A stretch of 64,000 nucleotides of DNA from Mesorhizobium loti (lineage in GTDB: Bacteria > Pseudomonadota > Alphaproteobacteria > Rhizobiales > Rhizobiaceae), in assembly GCF_002858745.1 (NCBI RefSeq), contig NZ_PJRO01000003.1:62001-126000 (forward strand). Reading direction: 5' to 3'. Positions 55,166 through 63,738 of this stretch are shown one piece after another (within the stretch, counting starts at the first letter, position 1; each line of letters begins with the position of its first letter). The notes beneath the pieces were generated by a model that ran no database searches, was not told the DNA's origin, and saw only the letters and a program-made list of their open reading frames with translations. The position numbers and the translations under genes are program-made.

Positions 55166-55900
55166 ATGTCCCGCATCGCCGCCCTGCTTACCTGGTTCGC
55201 CCTGCCCGTTTATGTCTGGCAGGGCATTGGTGTGCGCCGCCGCACCACGCGCATGCTGCCGGCCTCAGGCCCGGTCATGCATGAGATAGCCGGTAGCGAA
55301 CCGCCACTTTCACTGCTGGTCTTGGGCGATTCCTCCGCTGCCTCTGTCGGCATTGGTCGTTCCGAGGATGGCCTGGCCGCTCAACTGGCCACGCTGATCT
55401 CGGAACAGACCGGCCGAGCCGTTCGCTGGCGCGCCGCCGGCTTCAATTCAGCGACGTCCGGCCAGATCCGCGATCATGTGTTGCCCAATCTGTCGGCCGA
55501 TGCCTGGACCCATATCGTGCTCTGCATCGGCACCAACGACACCAAGAACTTCCACTCGGTGCCGCGTTTCAAAAAGGAATTCGGCGGACTGCTCTACGCA
55601 TTGCGCGCCAAATGGCCGGAAGCGCGCGTGGTATGGTCACCGGTGCTGGAATTCACACGTGCGCCGGCGATGCCCTCACCGCTCGGCAGGATTTTGGAAA
55701 TCCGTGCGCAGGAAGTGAACCGCATGGGCATTCGACTCTGCTACGAGCGCGGCGCGGTTCCCGCTTCACGGCTGCCGATCACCAATCCGCAAGCCGGCTT
55801 CGCCAGTGACGGCTTCCATGCTTCAGCCGCCGGCTACCGTGCCTGGGCCGAACATCTGCTGCGCTTTGTGCAGGGAGAGGACGAGGCTCCGCTGGCTTGA
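55166..55900 (+). CDS. SGNH/GDSL hydrolase
   Basis: A 244-residue esterase: an N-terminal hydrophobic helix (IAALLTWFALPVYVWQGIGV), block I LLVLGDSSAASVGIG with Ser about 56, block II Gly/Asn in GFNSATSGQIRD, block III IGTNDTKNF, block V DGFHASAAGY (Asp and His). The helix may anchor it to the membrane. ATG at 55166 chosen over a TTG at 55139. Substrate unknown. Confidence 0.85.
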   Translation: MSRIAALLTWFALPVYVWQGIGVRRRTTRMLPASGPVMHEIAGSEPPLSLLVLGDSSAASVGIGRSEDGLAAQLATLISEQTGRAVRWRAAGFNSATSGQIRDHVLPNLSADAWTHIVLCIGTNDTKNFHSVPRFKKEFGGLLYALRAKWPEARVVWSPVLEFTRAPAMPSPLGRILEIRAQEVNRMGIRLCYERGAVPASRLPITNPQAGFASDGFHASAAGYRAWAEHLLRFVQGEDEAPLA

Positions 55901-55913
55901 CGACCCTTTTGCT

Positions 55914-56075
55914 TTACCACTGATGACCGAGCAATGCCGTCACCGAGATGGCGGCGAGAGCGGCAACCGCGAGCTTCCAACAGTCGCGTCGGTGCTTCAG
56001 CCCCGGCAGGCCGAGCGGCTTGATGACCTGGATGGCCATCATGGCAAGGATGAGGAGCGCAAGCAGCTTCGACAT
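55914..56075 (-). CDS. small two-span membrane protein
   Basis: A 53-residue protein MSKLLALLILAMMAIQVIKP ... CWKLAVAALAAISVTALLGH with two spans joined by a basic loop (GLPGLKHRRD). Converges on the SGNH gene and is divergent from prpE. No name known; codon pattern and two clean helices support it. Confidence 0.6.
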   Translation of the reverse strand: MSKLLALLILAMMAIQVIKPLGLPGLKHRRDCWKLAVAALAAISVTALLGHQW

Positions 56076-56208
56076 GGCTGCTTTTGAGCAGGGCGCAGCC
56101 CCACTGTCAAAGGGTTGCGCGGCGGCTAACACCATCCTTAGTAAGATAGACGCTGAGGGCACGCAGACGCTAGATTTCTTGCAAAAGACAAAAGCCTGGG
56201 AGGAAACG

Positions 56209-58116
56209 ATGGCCAGCAGCTACCATGAGGTCTATGCCGACTGGCAACGTGATCCCGATGCCTTCTGGGCTGAAGCGGCTGAGGCGATCGACTGGTATCG
56301 CCGCTGGGACCGTGTCTTCGACCCACGCGAGGATGTCTACGGCCGCTGGTTCGCCGGTGCGGTCTGCAATACCTGCTACAATGCCGTTGACCGTCACGTT
56401 ACCGGCGGCCGCGCCGACCAGATCGCGCTGATCCATGACAGCGCCTATAGCAGCAAGGTCACGCGCTACACCTATGCCGAACTGATGCGCGAGGTGGTGG
56501 CCACCGCTTCGGCGCTCTGGAACCAGGGCGTGCGCAAGGGCGACCGTGTCATCATCTACATGCCGATGGTGCCAGAGGCTGCAATCGCGATGCTCGCCTG
56601 CGCCCGTCTTGGTGCCATCCATTCCGTGGTCTTTGGCGGCTTTGCCGCGCGCGAGCTCGCCACCCGCATCGATGACGCGACACCGAAAGTCATCATGTCA
56701 GCTTCCTGCGGCATCGAACCCGGCCGCGTCGTCCCCTACAAACCGCTGCTCGATGGCGCCATCGAACTGGCCCGCCACAAGCCGGATGCCTGCTTTGTGC
56801 TTCAGCGCGATGAACTGCGCTGCGATCTCATTGCCGGTCGCGACTTCGATCTTGCCGACCAGATCGCTCGCGAGCGCGCTGCCGGCGCCTGGGTCGACTG
56901 TGTTCGCGTCGCCGCCACCGACCCGCTCTATGTGCTCTACACATCCGGCACCACGGGCCAACCCAAGGGCGTGGTGCGCGACAATGGCGGTCATATGGTC
57001 ATGCTGAGATGGACCATGGAGAACGAGTTCGGCGTCAAACCGGGCGAGGTTTTCTGGGCGGCCTCCGATGTGGGCTGGGTGGTCGGCCATTCTTACATCG
57101 TCTATGCGCCGCTGCTTGCCGGCTGCACGACGGTGATGTTCGAAGGCAAGCCCGTTGGCACGCCCGACGCCGGCACCTTCTGGCGTGTCATCGCCGAACA
57201 TGGTGTCACTGCACTCTTCACGGCCCCGACCGCCTTTCGTGCCATCAAGGGTCAGGACCCGCAGGGTATGCTCGTGCCGAATTACGACTTGTCGAAATTC
57301 CGCACGCTTTTCCTGGCTGGCGAACGCGCCGACCCCGAGACCATCAAATGGGCGGAGCGAAACCTGAAGGTACCGGTCATCGATCATTGGTGGCAGACAG
57401 AGACCGGCGCACCGATCACTCAGAACCCGGTAGGCTTGGGTACGCTGCCGGTGAAATACGGCTCGCCCGGCGTGCCGATGCCTGGCTACGACATCCGCGT
57501 GCTCGATGATGCCGGTCACGAACTGCCAACCGGTGCGCTGGGCAATGTCGTGTTGAAACTGCCGCTGCCGCCCGGTTGCCTGCCGACGCTGTGGAACGCG
57601 GACAAACGCTTCCGCCAGTCCTATCTCGATGAGTTCCCCGGCCACTACAAGACCGCCGACGCCGGCATGGTCGACGAGGACGGCTATCTCTTCGTCATGG
57701 CCCGCACCGACGACATCATCAACGTCGCCGGTCACCGCTTGTCGACCGGCGCCATGGAAGAGGTGTTGGCCGAGCATCCCGATGTCGCCGAATGTGCTGT
57801 CATCGGCATCACCGATGCGATGAAGGGTCAGGTACCGCTCGGCCTGGTCGTTCTTAACGCCGGCGCGGTGCGCGAGGACGGTGCAGTCGAGAAGGAAGCC
57901 GTGGCGCTGGTGCGCGACCGCATCGGTCCCGTTGCCGCCTTCAAGACCGTGGTCACCATCAAACGCCTGCCGAAGACCCGCTCAGGCAAGATCCTGCGCG
58001 GCACCATTCAGAAGATCGCGGATAAAGAAGAGTGGAAAATGCCCGCGACCATCGACGATCCTGCCATTCTGGATGAGATCGCGCAGGCCCTGCAGGCGCG
58101 CGGAATAGGCACCTGA
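56209..58116 (+). CDS. prpE: propionyl-CoA synthetase
   Basis: A 635-residue acyl-CoA synthetase: ACAS N-terminal domain (YHEVYADWQRDPDAFWAEAA), AMP-binding motif YTSGTTGQPKGVVRDNGGH, WWQTETGAPIT, and the C-terminal Lys in LPKTRSGKILRGTIQKIAD. RDNGGH and the length point to PrpE rather than acetyl-CoA synthetase. GGGAGG before ATG 56209. Activates propionate (or related short acids). No prpBCD genes nearby. Confidence 0.92.
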   Translation: MASSYHEVYADWQRDPDAFWAEAAEAIDWYRRWDRVFDPREDVYGRWFAGAVCNTCYNAVDRHVTGGRADQIALIHDSAYSSKVTRYTYAELMREVVATASALWNQGVRKGDRVIIYMPMVPEAAIAMLACARLGAIHSVVFGGFAARELATRIDDATPKVIMSASCGIEPGRVVPYKPLLDGAIELARHKPDACFVLQRDELRCDLIAGRDFDLADQIARERAAGAWVDCVRVAATDPLYVLYTSGTTGQPKGVVRDNGGHMVMLRWTMENEFGVKPGEVFWAASDVGWVVGHSYIVYAPLLAGCTTVMFEGKPVGTPDAGTFWRVIAEHGVTALFTAPTAFRAIKGQDPQGMLVPNYDLSKFRTLFLAGERADPETIKWAERNLKVPVIDHWWQTETGAPITQNPVGLGTLPVKYGSPGVPMPGYDIRVLDDAGHELPTGALGNVVLKLPLPPGCLPTLWNADKRFRQSYLDEFPGHYKTADAGMVDEDGYLFVMARTDDIINVAGHRLSTGAMEEVLAEHPDVAECAVIGITDAMKGQVPLGLVVLNAGAVREDGAVEKEAVALVRDRIGPVAAFKTVVTIKRLPKTRSGKILRGTIQKIADKEEWKMPATIDDPAILDEIAQALQARGIGT

Positions 58117-58129
58117 AGCGCCTTCCGCA

Positions 58130-58153
58130 CTCCTGACAGACTGCTGTCAGGAG
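58130..58153. promoter_or_regulatory. 24-bp palindrome, copy A
   Basis: Perfect arms CTCCTGACAG (58130-58139) and CTGTCAGGAG (58144-58153) around ACTG, 40 bases before the DUF1127 start. Nearly the same element is at 59120-59143. Confidence 0.75.
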
Positions 58154-58193
58154 GGGTATGCGATGATGCCTCCATCAAATGAAGGAGGCTGTC

Positions 58194-58361
58194 ATGAACC
58201 GTTTCGCCATCATCGATTCGCTGCATCGCTATGTCGGCAAGATCCGCACGATCCGCAATGAGATCCGCACCGAGCGTCTGTTGAACAGTCTGTCGGCCGA
58301 CATCCGCTCCGACATCGGCTGGCCGGATCTGTATAGCGGCCTGCGCCGCCGCGAAGACTGA
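58194..58361 (+). CDS. DUF1127 small protein
   Basis: A 55-residue basic protein: MNRFAIIDSLHRYVGKIRTI, RTERLLNSLSADIRSDIGWP, LYSGLRRRED. The L-x-D-I-x-x-D-I-G-W core is the DUF1127 signature; such proteins bind RNA or act in nutrient-linked regulation in several Alphaproteobacteria. AAGGAGGC before the ATG can pair with GCCTCC at 58168-58173. The 24-bp palindrome upstream suggests control together with the PfpI and MGMT-like genes. Confidence 0.85.
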   Translation: MNRFAIIDSLHRYVGKIRTIRNEIRTERLLNSLSADIRSDIGWPDLYSGLRRRED

Positions 58362-58388
58362 TCGCGTTTTTTTGGCAAACCCTTGGAT

Positions 58389-58401
58389 TGACAGATTGTC
58401 A
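58389..58401. promoter_or_regulatory. short inverted repeat before the PfpI-like gene
   Basis: TGACA-GAT-TGTCA, flanked by TTGG and CCAA. The core resembles the centre of the 24-bp palindromes (TGACA ... TGTCA) but the spacing is 3 instead of 6. Lies 135 bases before the start at 58536. Confidence 0.4.
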
Positions 58402-58535
58402 CACCCAAGTAAGGGACCACGACCGTCGCGCATGATCCAGTTGGAACACATCCTGGGAAAGCGCGTGCCGGCCATTTTGAGAGGGTCGCGAATTGCCGCA
58501 GGCGGGCCGCGCCGGGGCTGAGGAAGGACAGGATC

Positions 58536-59126
58536 GTGCCAGACAGCAAGAAGATCGGCTTTGTTTTCATCAACCGCTTCGCCGATTGGGAATATGGCCT
58601 TTTGGCCGCTTCTGCCGTCGAATGGTTCGGTGCCGAGGCGATTTCTTTGAGTCCTGGCGGCCAGCCGGTCACCTCGACAAGCGGTTTCCAACTGACGCCG
58701 CACCGTTCGATCGACAGCACGGAAAATACGGACCTCGATGCAGTCGCCGTTATCGGTTCCGATGTCTGGGCCGGCGATGGCGCACCGGACGTTTCCGGCC
58801 TGGTCAACGCCGTTGCAGCGCGCGGTGGTGTTGTCGGCGGTATCTGCGCCGGCACGCTGGCGCTCGCGCGCGCCGGCCTGTTCAATGGACATGCCCATAC
58901 CAGCAACGGCCGCGACTGGATCCTCGCGCACCTGCCGACCTATGCAGGCGCGGAACGCTACAACGACGTGCCGCATGCCGTGGCTGACAGGATGATCATA
59001 TCGGCACCTGGCTCGGCGCCAGGTACCTTCGCCAAGGAATTCATCGGCGCGCTGTATCCTGACAAACAATCCGAGCTGACCGAGATGGGTGCGCTGTTTG
59101 CGCGGGAGTACAGTGCAAGCTCCTGA
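58536..59126 (+). CDS. DJ-1/PfpI family protein
   Basis: A 196-residue class I glutamine-amidotransferase-like protein: IGFVFINRFADWEYGLLAAS, a nucleophile elbow VVGGICAGTLALARAGLF with the conserved Cys, and HTSNGRDWILAHLPTYAG. Family members deglycate, hydrolyse or isomerise; this group often stands beside WYL/YafY regulators. GTG start at 58536 with AGGAAGGACAGG upstream. Its stop codon lies inside the second 24-bp palindrome. Confidence 0.85.
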   Translation: MPDSKKIGFVFINRFADWEYGLLAASAVEWFGAEAISLSPGGQPVTSTSGFQLTPHRSIDSTENTDLDAVAVIGSDVWAGDGAPDVSGLVNAVAARGGVVGGICAGTLALARAGLFNGHAHTSNGRDWILAHLPTYAGAERYNDVPHAVADRMIISAPGSAPGTFAKEFIGALYPDKQSELTEMGALFAREYSASS

Positions 59127-59143
59127 CAATATGCTGTCAGGAG
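59120..59143. promoter_or_regulatory. 24-bp palindrome, copy B
   Basis: Arms CTCCTGACAA (59120-59129) and CTGTCAGGAG (59134-59143), 9 of 10 pairs, spacer TATG. It overlaps the PfpI stop and lies 21 bases before the MGMT-like start. Confidence 0.72.
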
Positions 59144-59163
59144 CACAATGCCATACTGACAGA

Positions 59164-59610
59164 ATGGAACGAACGCTCTTCGTTCGAACGGATGGGACGA
59201 TGGTCAAGAGCTGGACGGACAGGCTGAACACGCCCGGCCTCAATGGCATCAGGCCAACACCACGCACGATGAGTGACGTGATCGAAGGCCAGTCGATGCT
59301 TGTGCCGACACCAAGGCAGGTGGACGACTTCATCCGCTCGATTCCGCAAGGCGTCGAGATGGATGTGAGGGCGTTGCGGACAGCGCTGGCCCTCGAGCAT
59401 GGCGCCGAAGTCACCTGCCCGGTTACCATCGGTTATCATTTGCGCACGGTGTCGGAAGCCGCTGCGGAAGACCTCGAGCGCGGTGCCGCGCTCGCCGACA
59501 TTACGCCTTTCTGGCGGGTGCTAAGCTCGAAGACGCCGACGACGAAGCGATTGTCCTTCGGCGCTGAATTCGTCGCCAAGCAGCGCAGCCGCGAAGGGCT
59601 GGAACCTTAG
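59164..59610 (+). CDS. MGMT-like family protein
   Basis: A 148-residue protein (or 136 from ATG 59200): MVKSWTDRLNTPGLNGIRPT, a conserved VPTPRQVDDFIRSIPQGVEM, LRTALALEHGAEVTCPVTIG, YHLRTVSEAAAEDLE. This winged-helix pattern is annotated elsewhere as MGMT family, but the alkyl-acceptor motif P-C-H-R is absent; the Cys in TCPVT takes a similar place. Function unknown. 12 bases before the WYL regulator gene, so cotranscribed. Confidence 0.7.
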   Translation: MERTLFVRTDGTMVKSWTDRLNTPGLNGIRPTPRTMSDVIEGQSMLVPTPRQVDDFIRSIPQGVEMDVRALRTALALEHGAEVTCPVTIGYHLRTVSEAAAEDLERGAALADITPFWRVLSSKTPTTKRLSFGAEFVAKQRSREGLEP

Positions 59611-59622
59611 AGGATCAAGACG

Positions 59623-60339
59623 ATGCGACGTGCCGACAGGCTTTTCCAGATCGTCCAGCACCTGCGTGGTGGCCGTCTTGTCACCGCGCAGAAATTGGGC
59701 ACGTGGCTCGAAGTGTCCGAGCGCACCATCTACCGCGACATTGCTGATTTGCAATCGACGGGCGTGCCGATCGATGGCGAGGCTGGCGTGGGTTACATGA
59801 TGCGGGAGGGGTTCGATCTTCCGCCGCTGATGTTCACCCGTGACGAGATCGTGGCGCTGGTAGCAGGTGCCCGCATGGTGCGTGCCTTTGGCGGTGCTAC
59901 CATGGCGCGCGCCGCCGACGAGGCTTTGGTCAAGATCGGTGCCGTGCTGCCGGACGCCGAGAAGGACCGCATCGCCCGCACCGAGATCCACACGCCGATG
60001 TGGGTGGTGAGCGATGCCGCCCGCGAAGCGATCGATCTGATCGAACGTTCGATCGAGAAGCGCCAGGTGTTGACGATCGACTACAATGACGAGGCGGGGC
60101 GAAGCACCGCGCGCGATGTGCGCCCGCTCGGACTGTGGTTCTGGGGCAAGGTGTGGACGCTGGTCGCCTGGTGCGAGATGCGCGACGACTTTCGTGCCTT
60201 CCGCATCGACCGCATCAGCGCACTCGACATTGCCGGTCGCATCTTCAAGCCGGAACGCGGCAAGCAGCTTGCCGACTTTTACCGGGCCGTCGAGCGCAGC
60301 GAAGCTTATGGGATGGGGCCGACGGCAAGAGGGGCTTAA
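59623..60339 (+). CDS. YafY/DeoR-type HTH-WYL transcriptional regulator
   Basis: A 238-residue regulator: winged helix 1-60 (RADRLFQIVQHLRGG, VSERTIYRDIADLQSTGVPI) and a WYL domain from about 135 (LTIDYNDEAGRSTARDVRPL, LWFWGKVWTLVAWCEMRDDF, RIDRI). The strict W-Y-L triplet is WTL here. Such proteins act as repressors or activators of adjacent stress genes. It is the best candidate to bind the two 24-bp palindromes upstream. Confidence 0.88.
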   Translation: MRRADRLFQIVQHLRGGRLVTAQKLGTWLEVSERTIYRDIADLQSTGVPIDGEAGVGYMMREGFDLPPLMFTRDEIVALVAGARMVRAFGGATMARAADEALVKIGAVLPDAEKDRIARTEIHTPMWVVSDAAREAIDLIERSIEKRQVLTIDYNDEAGRSTARDVRPLGLWFWGKVWTLVAWCEMRDDFRAFRIDRISALDIAGRIFKPERGKQLADFYRAVERSEAYGMGPTARGA

Positions 60340-60360
60340 GCCCATATCCAGCCAGCGCCG

Positions 60361-60441
60361 AGCGAGTCCGAGGTCGAACAGAGTGTGCAAGCCGCGGTGT
60401 CGGCATTCATGGACGGCTACGCCGCGAAACACAGTCGCTAG
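60361..60441 (+). pseudogene. possible remnant of a SnoaL/NTF2-like gene
   Basis: A frame without a start reads SESEVEQSVQAAVSAFMDGY AAKHSR then TAG. The sequence resembles the N-terminal helix of SnoaL/DUF4440 proteins (E-x-x-V-x-x-A-V-x-x-F-x-x-G-Y-x-x-x-D). The rest of such a gene is missing; a repeat element begins 33 bases later. It is in frame with the regulator after its TAA. Confidence 0.3.
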
Positions 60442-60473
60442 CGGTGGAGTCCCGCCGCCGAAAAACCTTGCCT

Positions 60474-60556
60474 CAGAGCGATCCCAGCAAAAGTGCGCAG
60501 CAGTTTTGCATAAAAACAAATAGTTAGAGCGTTTCCGCGAAAAGCGGAAACGCTCC
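60474..60556 (+). repeat. RIME-like repeat, copy 7 (deletion in first palindrome)
   Basis: Starts AGAGCGATCCCAGCAAAAGT, lacks the GGAATTGC arm (about 15 bases shorter), keeps ACAAATAG, and has an intact second palindrome GAGCGTTTCCGC/GCGGAAACGCTC. Between the WYL regulator and the convergent trcR. Confidence 0.85.
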
Positions 60557-60592
60557 AGGAAGCAATCAGGCCGGCAGTGAAGAAAGCGCCGG

Positions 60593-61285
60593 CTATTCCT
60601 CGTCTTCTTCCTCGCTCTTGCCCTTCAGCGCCGAGAGCTTGGCGAAAACGGCGTTGGCATCGAGTTCCTCGTCCTCGCCCTTCGGCTTGTCCATCTCGGG
60701 CACCAGGCGCTCGGTCAGCGCAGCCGGCAGCAAGGTATCGCCGGTCGGCTGAACCTGCTCGCGGCCACGCGAGGCGCGCTGCACCTCGATATCGAGATCG
60801 ATCTGCGAGCAGAGGCCGAGCGTAACGGGATCCATCGGCGCCAGGTTGGCCGAATTCCAGTGCTTGCGGTCACGGATCTGTTCGATAGTCGACTTGGTGG
60901 TGCCGACGAGGCGCGAAATCTGCGCATCCTTCAGTTCCGGATGGTTGCGCACCAGCCAGAGAATGGCATTCGGCCGGTCCTGGCGCTTGGAGAGCGGCGT
61001 GTAACGCGGGCCCTTGCGCTTGGATTCCGGCACACGCACCTTGGGATCCGACAGCTTGAGACGATGCATGGCGTCCTTCTCGCCGCGAGCGATCTCTTCG
61101 CGCGAGAGCTGGCCGGTCATGATCGGGTCCATGCCCTTGATGCCCTGCGCGGATTCGCCGTCGGCGATTGCCTTCACCTCGAGTGGGTGCAGCGAGCAGA
61201 ACTGCGCAATCTGGTCGAAAGAAAGCGCGGTATTGTCGACCAGCCAGACTGCGGTCGCCTTGGGCATCAGAAGCGTGTTGGCCAT
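60593..61285 (-). CDS. trcR: DUF1013/TrcR cell-cycle transcriptional regulator
   Basis: A 230-residue protein: ATAVWLVDNTALSFDQIAQF, HPLEVKAIADGES, KGPRYTPLSKRQDRPNAILW, RLVGTTKSTIEQIRDRKHWN (an HTH-like stretch) and an acidic C-terminus. DUF1013 is confined to Alphaproteobacteria and is annotated as TrcR, which associates with RNA polymerase and cell-cycle genes. GAAGGA before the ATG at 61285. Confidence 0.88.
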   Translation of the reverse strand: MANTLLMPKATAVWLVDNTALSFDQIAQFCSLHPLEVKAIADGESAQGIKGMDPIMTGQLSREEIARGEKDAMHRLKLSDPKVRVPESKRKGPRYTPLSKRQDRPNAILWLVRNHPELKDAQISRLVGTTKSTIEQIRDRKHWNSANLAPMDPVTLGLCSQIDLDIEVQRASRGREQVQPTGDTLLPAALTERLVPEMDKPKGEDEELDANAVFAKLSALKGKSEEEDEE

Positions 61286-61448
61286 TTTACAAAATCCTTC
61301 TCGTTCGCCCGCGTTCCCGCGCGGGCGGTGGTTTGAGGCCACCAATAAGGGAAATCGCGCCGTATATAGCGGTTAATAGGCCCGATCGCAACGTTTTTAC
61401 GGACCTTCCAGAAATCGTTGACCGGCAGCGACATGCCATCGACTCAGA

Positions 61449-61477
61449 TTGTCATCGAAGCTTCATGTTTCCGTCAT
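61449..61477 (+). promoter_or_regulatory. Pho box of the phytase-like gene
   Basis: TTGTCAT-CGAA-GCTTCAT-GTTT-CCGTCAT: three heptamers in exact 11-bp register, all ending in CAT. It lies 60 bases before the ATG, leaving room for a -10 and leader. Confidence 0.72.
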
Positions 61478-61536
61478 GCCGCTGAAATGTGGCTCACTCA
61501 TGGGAGAGCGGTTCCCACGCTCTTGAGAGATCAACG

Positions 61537-63738
61537 ATGCCCCGTTCCTCCATCCTTCTGGCGTTGACTGCAGCGCTTGCCGCTTCGGCCGCCTTGCCGG
61601 CCCATGCCGATCAGGTCTTCAACCGCATCGCCACCTTCGCCGTTACCGAAAACCTGCCCGCCGCCGCCGACAAGAAGGCGAAGACCTCGGCTGAAATCAT
61701 CGCCGCCACTGAAAATGGCGAGACACTGGTCTATTCCGACAGCCCCTATGGCGCGATCGGCTTCATCGACATCGTCGATCCTAAGGCACCGAAAGCCGGC
61801 GGCCTCGTCAAGGTCGACGGCGAGCCAACCTCGGTCACCGTCGCCGGTGGCAAGGTTCTGGCTGGCGTGAACACCTCCAAGAGCAAAGCCGAGCCCTCGG
61901 GTAACCTGACGGTCATCGACATCGCTTCGAAGAAGATCGAGACGAGCTGCGACCTCGGTGGCCAGCCCGATTCCGTGGCCCTGAGCAAGGATGGCAAATT
62001 CCTGGCTGTCGCCATCGAAAACGAACGCGACGAGGAAATCAACGAAGGCGCACTGCCGCAGTTGCCCTCCGGCAATCTCAAGATCGTGCCGGTTGTCGCC
62101 GGCGTGCCGGATTGCGCCGGCATCAAGACCGTCGAGGTTGCTGGCCTTTCCGAAATCGCGCCGGAAGACGCGGAACCGGAATTCGTCGCCTTCAACGAGG
62201 CCGGCGAAATTGCACTGACCTTGCAGGAAAATAACCACATCGTCATCGTCGATGCGAAGACCGCCAAGGTGGTCTCGCATTTCTCGGCGGGCTCGGTCAC
62301 GCTGGAAAATGTCGACACCAAGAAGGATGGTGCTTTCAATTTCTCCGGCAAGGTCGAGAACCAGAAACGTGAGCCTGATGCGGTGAAGTGGCTGGACAAC
62401 GATCGCATTGTCACAGCCAACGAAGGCGACTGGAAAGGCGGCTCGCGCGGCTTCACCATCTTCTCGAAGAAAGGTGAGGTGCTTTACGAATCCGGCCCAA
62501 GCTTCGAATACGAGGCTGCCAATCTCGGCCACTATCCGGAACATCGCAACAAGAAGGGCGTCGAACCGGAAGGCGTGGAGGTCGGCACGTATGGCGACAG
62601 CAAGCTGCTGTTCGTCGGCGCCGAGCGCGCCTCATTGGTCGGCGTCTACCAGGACACCGGTGCCGAGCCGAAACTCCTCCAGGTCCTGCCCTCTGGCATA
62701 GGTCCGGAAGGGCTGCTCGCCATTCCGGCGCGCAATCTCTTCGTTACGGCCAATGAAACCGATCTCGGCGAAGATGGTCTCGCTCGCTCGCATGTCATGG
62801 TTTTCGAACGTACCGAAGGCAAACCTGCCTATCCGACGATCGCTGCCGGCCTGACCGACAAGGGCGGACCGCTCGGCTGGGGTGCGCTGTCCGGCCTCGC
62901 CGCAGATCCGGAAGCCGCAGGCAAGCTCTATGCGGTTTCGGATTCCGTTTACGGCAACCAGCCGTCGATCTACACGATCGACGCCACCCAGACGCCGGCG
63001 AAGATCACCGGCAAGATCGTCGTCACCCGCAATGGCAACCCAGCCCAGAAGCTCGATCTCGAAGGCATAACGCCTGACGGCAAGGGCGGCTTCTGGCTGG
63101 CCTCGGAAGGCAACAGCGAAAAACTGGTGCCGCACGCCATCTACCGTGTCGACGAAAAAGGCGAGATCAAGCAGGAAATCGCCTTCCCGGCGGAGTTGCT
63201 GCCCAACGAAACCCGCTTCGGCCTCGAAGGCATCACCACCGTCGGTGCCGGCGACGACCTCACCCTGGTCGCTGCTGTCCAGCGCGAGTGGAAGGATGAT
63301 CCGAAGGGCCAGGTGAAACTGCTCGCCTACAAGCCGAAGGCCAAGGAATGGTCGGCCGTGCGCTATCCGCTCGAAAAAGCTGAAAAGGGCTGGATGGGCC
63401 TTTCGGAGATTACCGCCCATGACGGCAAGCTCTACATCATCGAGCGTGACAACCTGATCGGCTCCGAAGCCAAGGTGAAGCGCATCTACAGCGTAGCGCT
63501 CGACGGCTTCAAGCCGGCGAAACTCGGTGGTGAGCTGCCGGTCGTCGAAAAGACGCTGGTGCGTGACCTGCTGCCTGACCTGAAGTCAGCCACCAACGGC
63601 TATGTCGTCGACAAGGTCGAAGGCTTCACCATCGACAAGCAGGGCAATGCCTATGTCGTGACCGACAATGACGGTGTCGACGATTCCTCCGGCGAGACGC
63701 TGTTCCTGAACCTCGGCAACAGCGTCAAGACGAATTAG
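61537..63738 (+). CDS. secreted esterase/phytase-like beta-propeller protein
   Basis: A 733-residue exported protein: signal peptide (PRSSILLALTAALAASAALP, cleavage near AHA-DQV), a first propeller with repeats such as GEPTSVTVAGGKVLAGVNTS and GQPDSVALSKDGKFLAVAIE, and a C-terminal esterase-like/phytase-like domain (LGWGALSGLAADPEAAGKLY, LDLEGITPDGKGGFWLASEG, RFGLEGITTVG, WMGLSEITAHDGKLYIIERD, KVEGFTIDKQGNAYVVTDND). The Pho box upstream fits release of phosphate from organic esters in the periplasm or outside. The TAG stop opens a repeat element. Confidence 0.85.
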   Translation: MPRSSILLALTAALAASAALPAHADQVFNRIATFAVTENLPAAADKKAKTSAEIIAATENGETLVYSDSPYGAIGFIDIVDPKAPKAGGLVKVDGEPTSVTVAGGKVLAGVNTSKSKAEPSGNLTVIDIASKKIETSCDLGGQPDSVALSKDGKFLAVAIENERDEEINEGALPQLPSGNLKIVPVVAGVPDCAGIKTVEVAGLSEIAPEDAEPEFVAFNEAGEIALTLQENNHIVIVDAKTAKVVSHFSAGSVTLENVDTKKDGAFNFSGKVENQKREPDAVKWLDNDRIVTANEGDWKGGSRGFTIFSKKGEVLYESGPSFEYEAANLGHYPEHRNKKGVEPEGVEVGTYGDSKLLFVGAERASLVGVYQDTGAEPKLLQVLPSGIGPEGLLAIPARNLFVTANETDLGEDGLARSHVMVFERTEGKPAYPTIAAGLTDKGGPLGWGALSGLAADPEAAGKLYAVSDSVYGNQPSIYTIDATQTPAKITGKIVVTRNGNPAQKLDLEGITPDGKGGFWLASEGNSEKLVPHAIYRVDEKGEIKQEIAFPAELLPNETRFGLEGITTVGAGDDLTLVAAVQREWKDDPKGQVKLLAYKPKAKEWSAVRYPLEKAEKGWMGLSEITAHDGKLYIIERDNLIGSEAKVKRIYSVALDGFKPAKLGGELPVVEKTLVRDLLPDLKSATNGYVVDKVEGFTIDKQGNAYVVTDNDGVDDSSGETLFLNLGNSVKTN

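Noticed and set aside
58443..58467. EcfG promoter upstream of the PfpI-like gene
   Set aside because: GGAAC-N16-CGTG misses the invariant final T of the -10 element; too weak to list.
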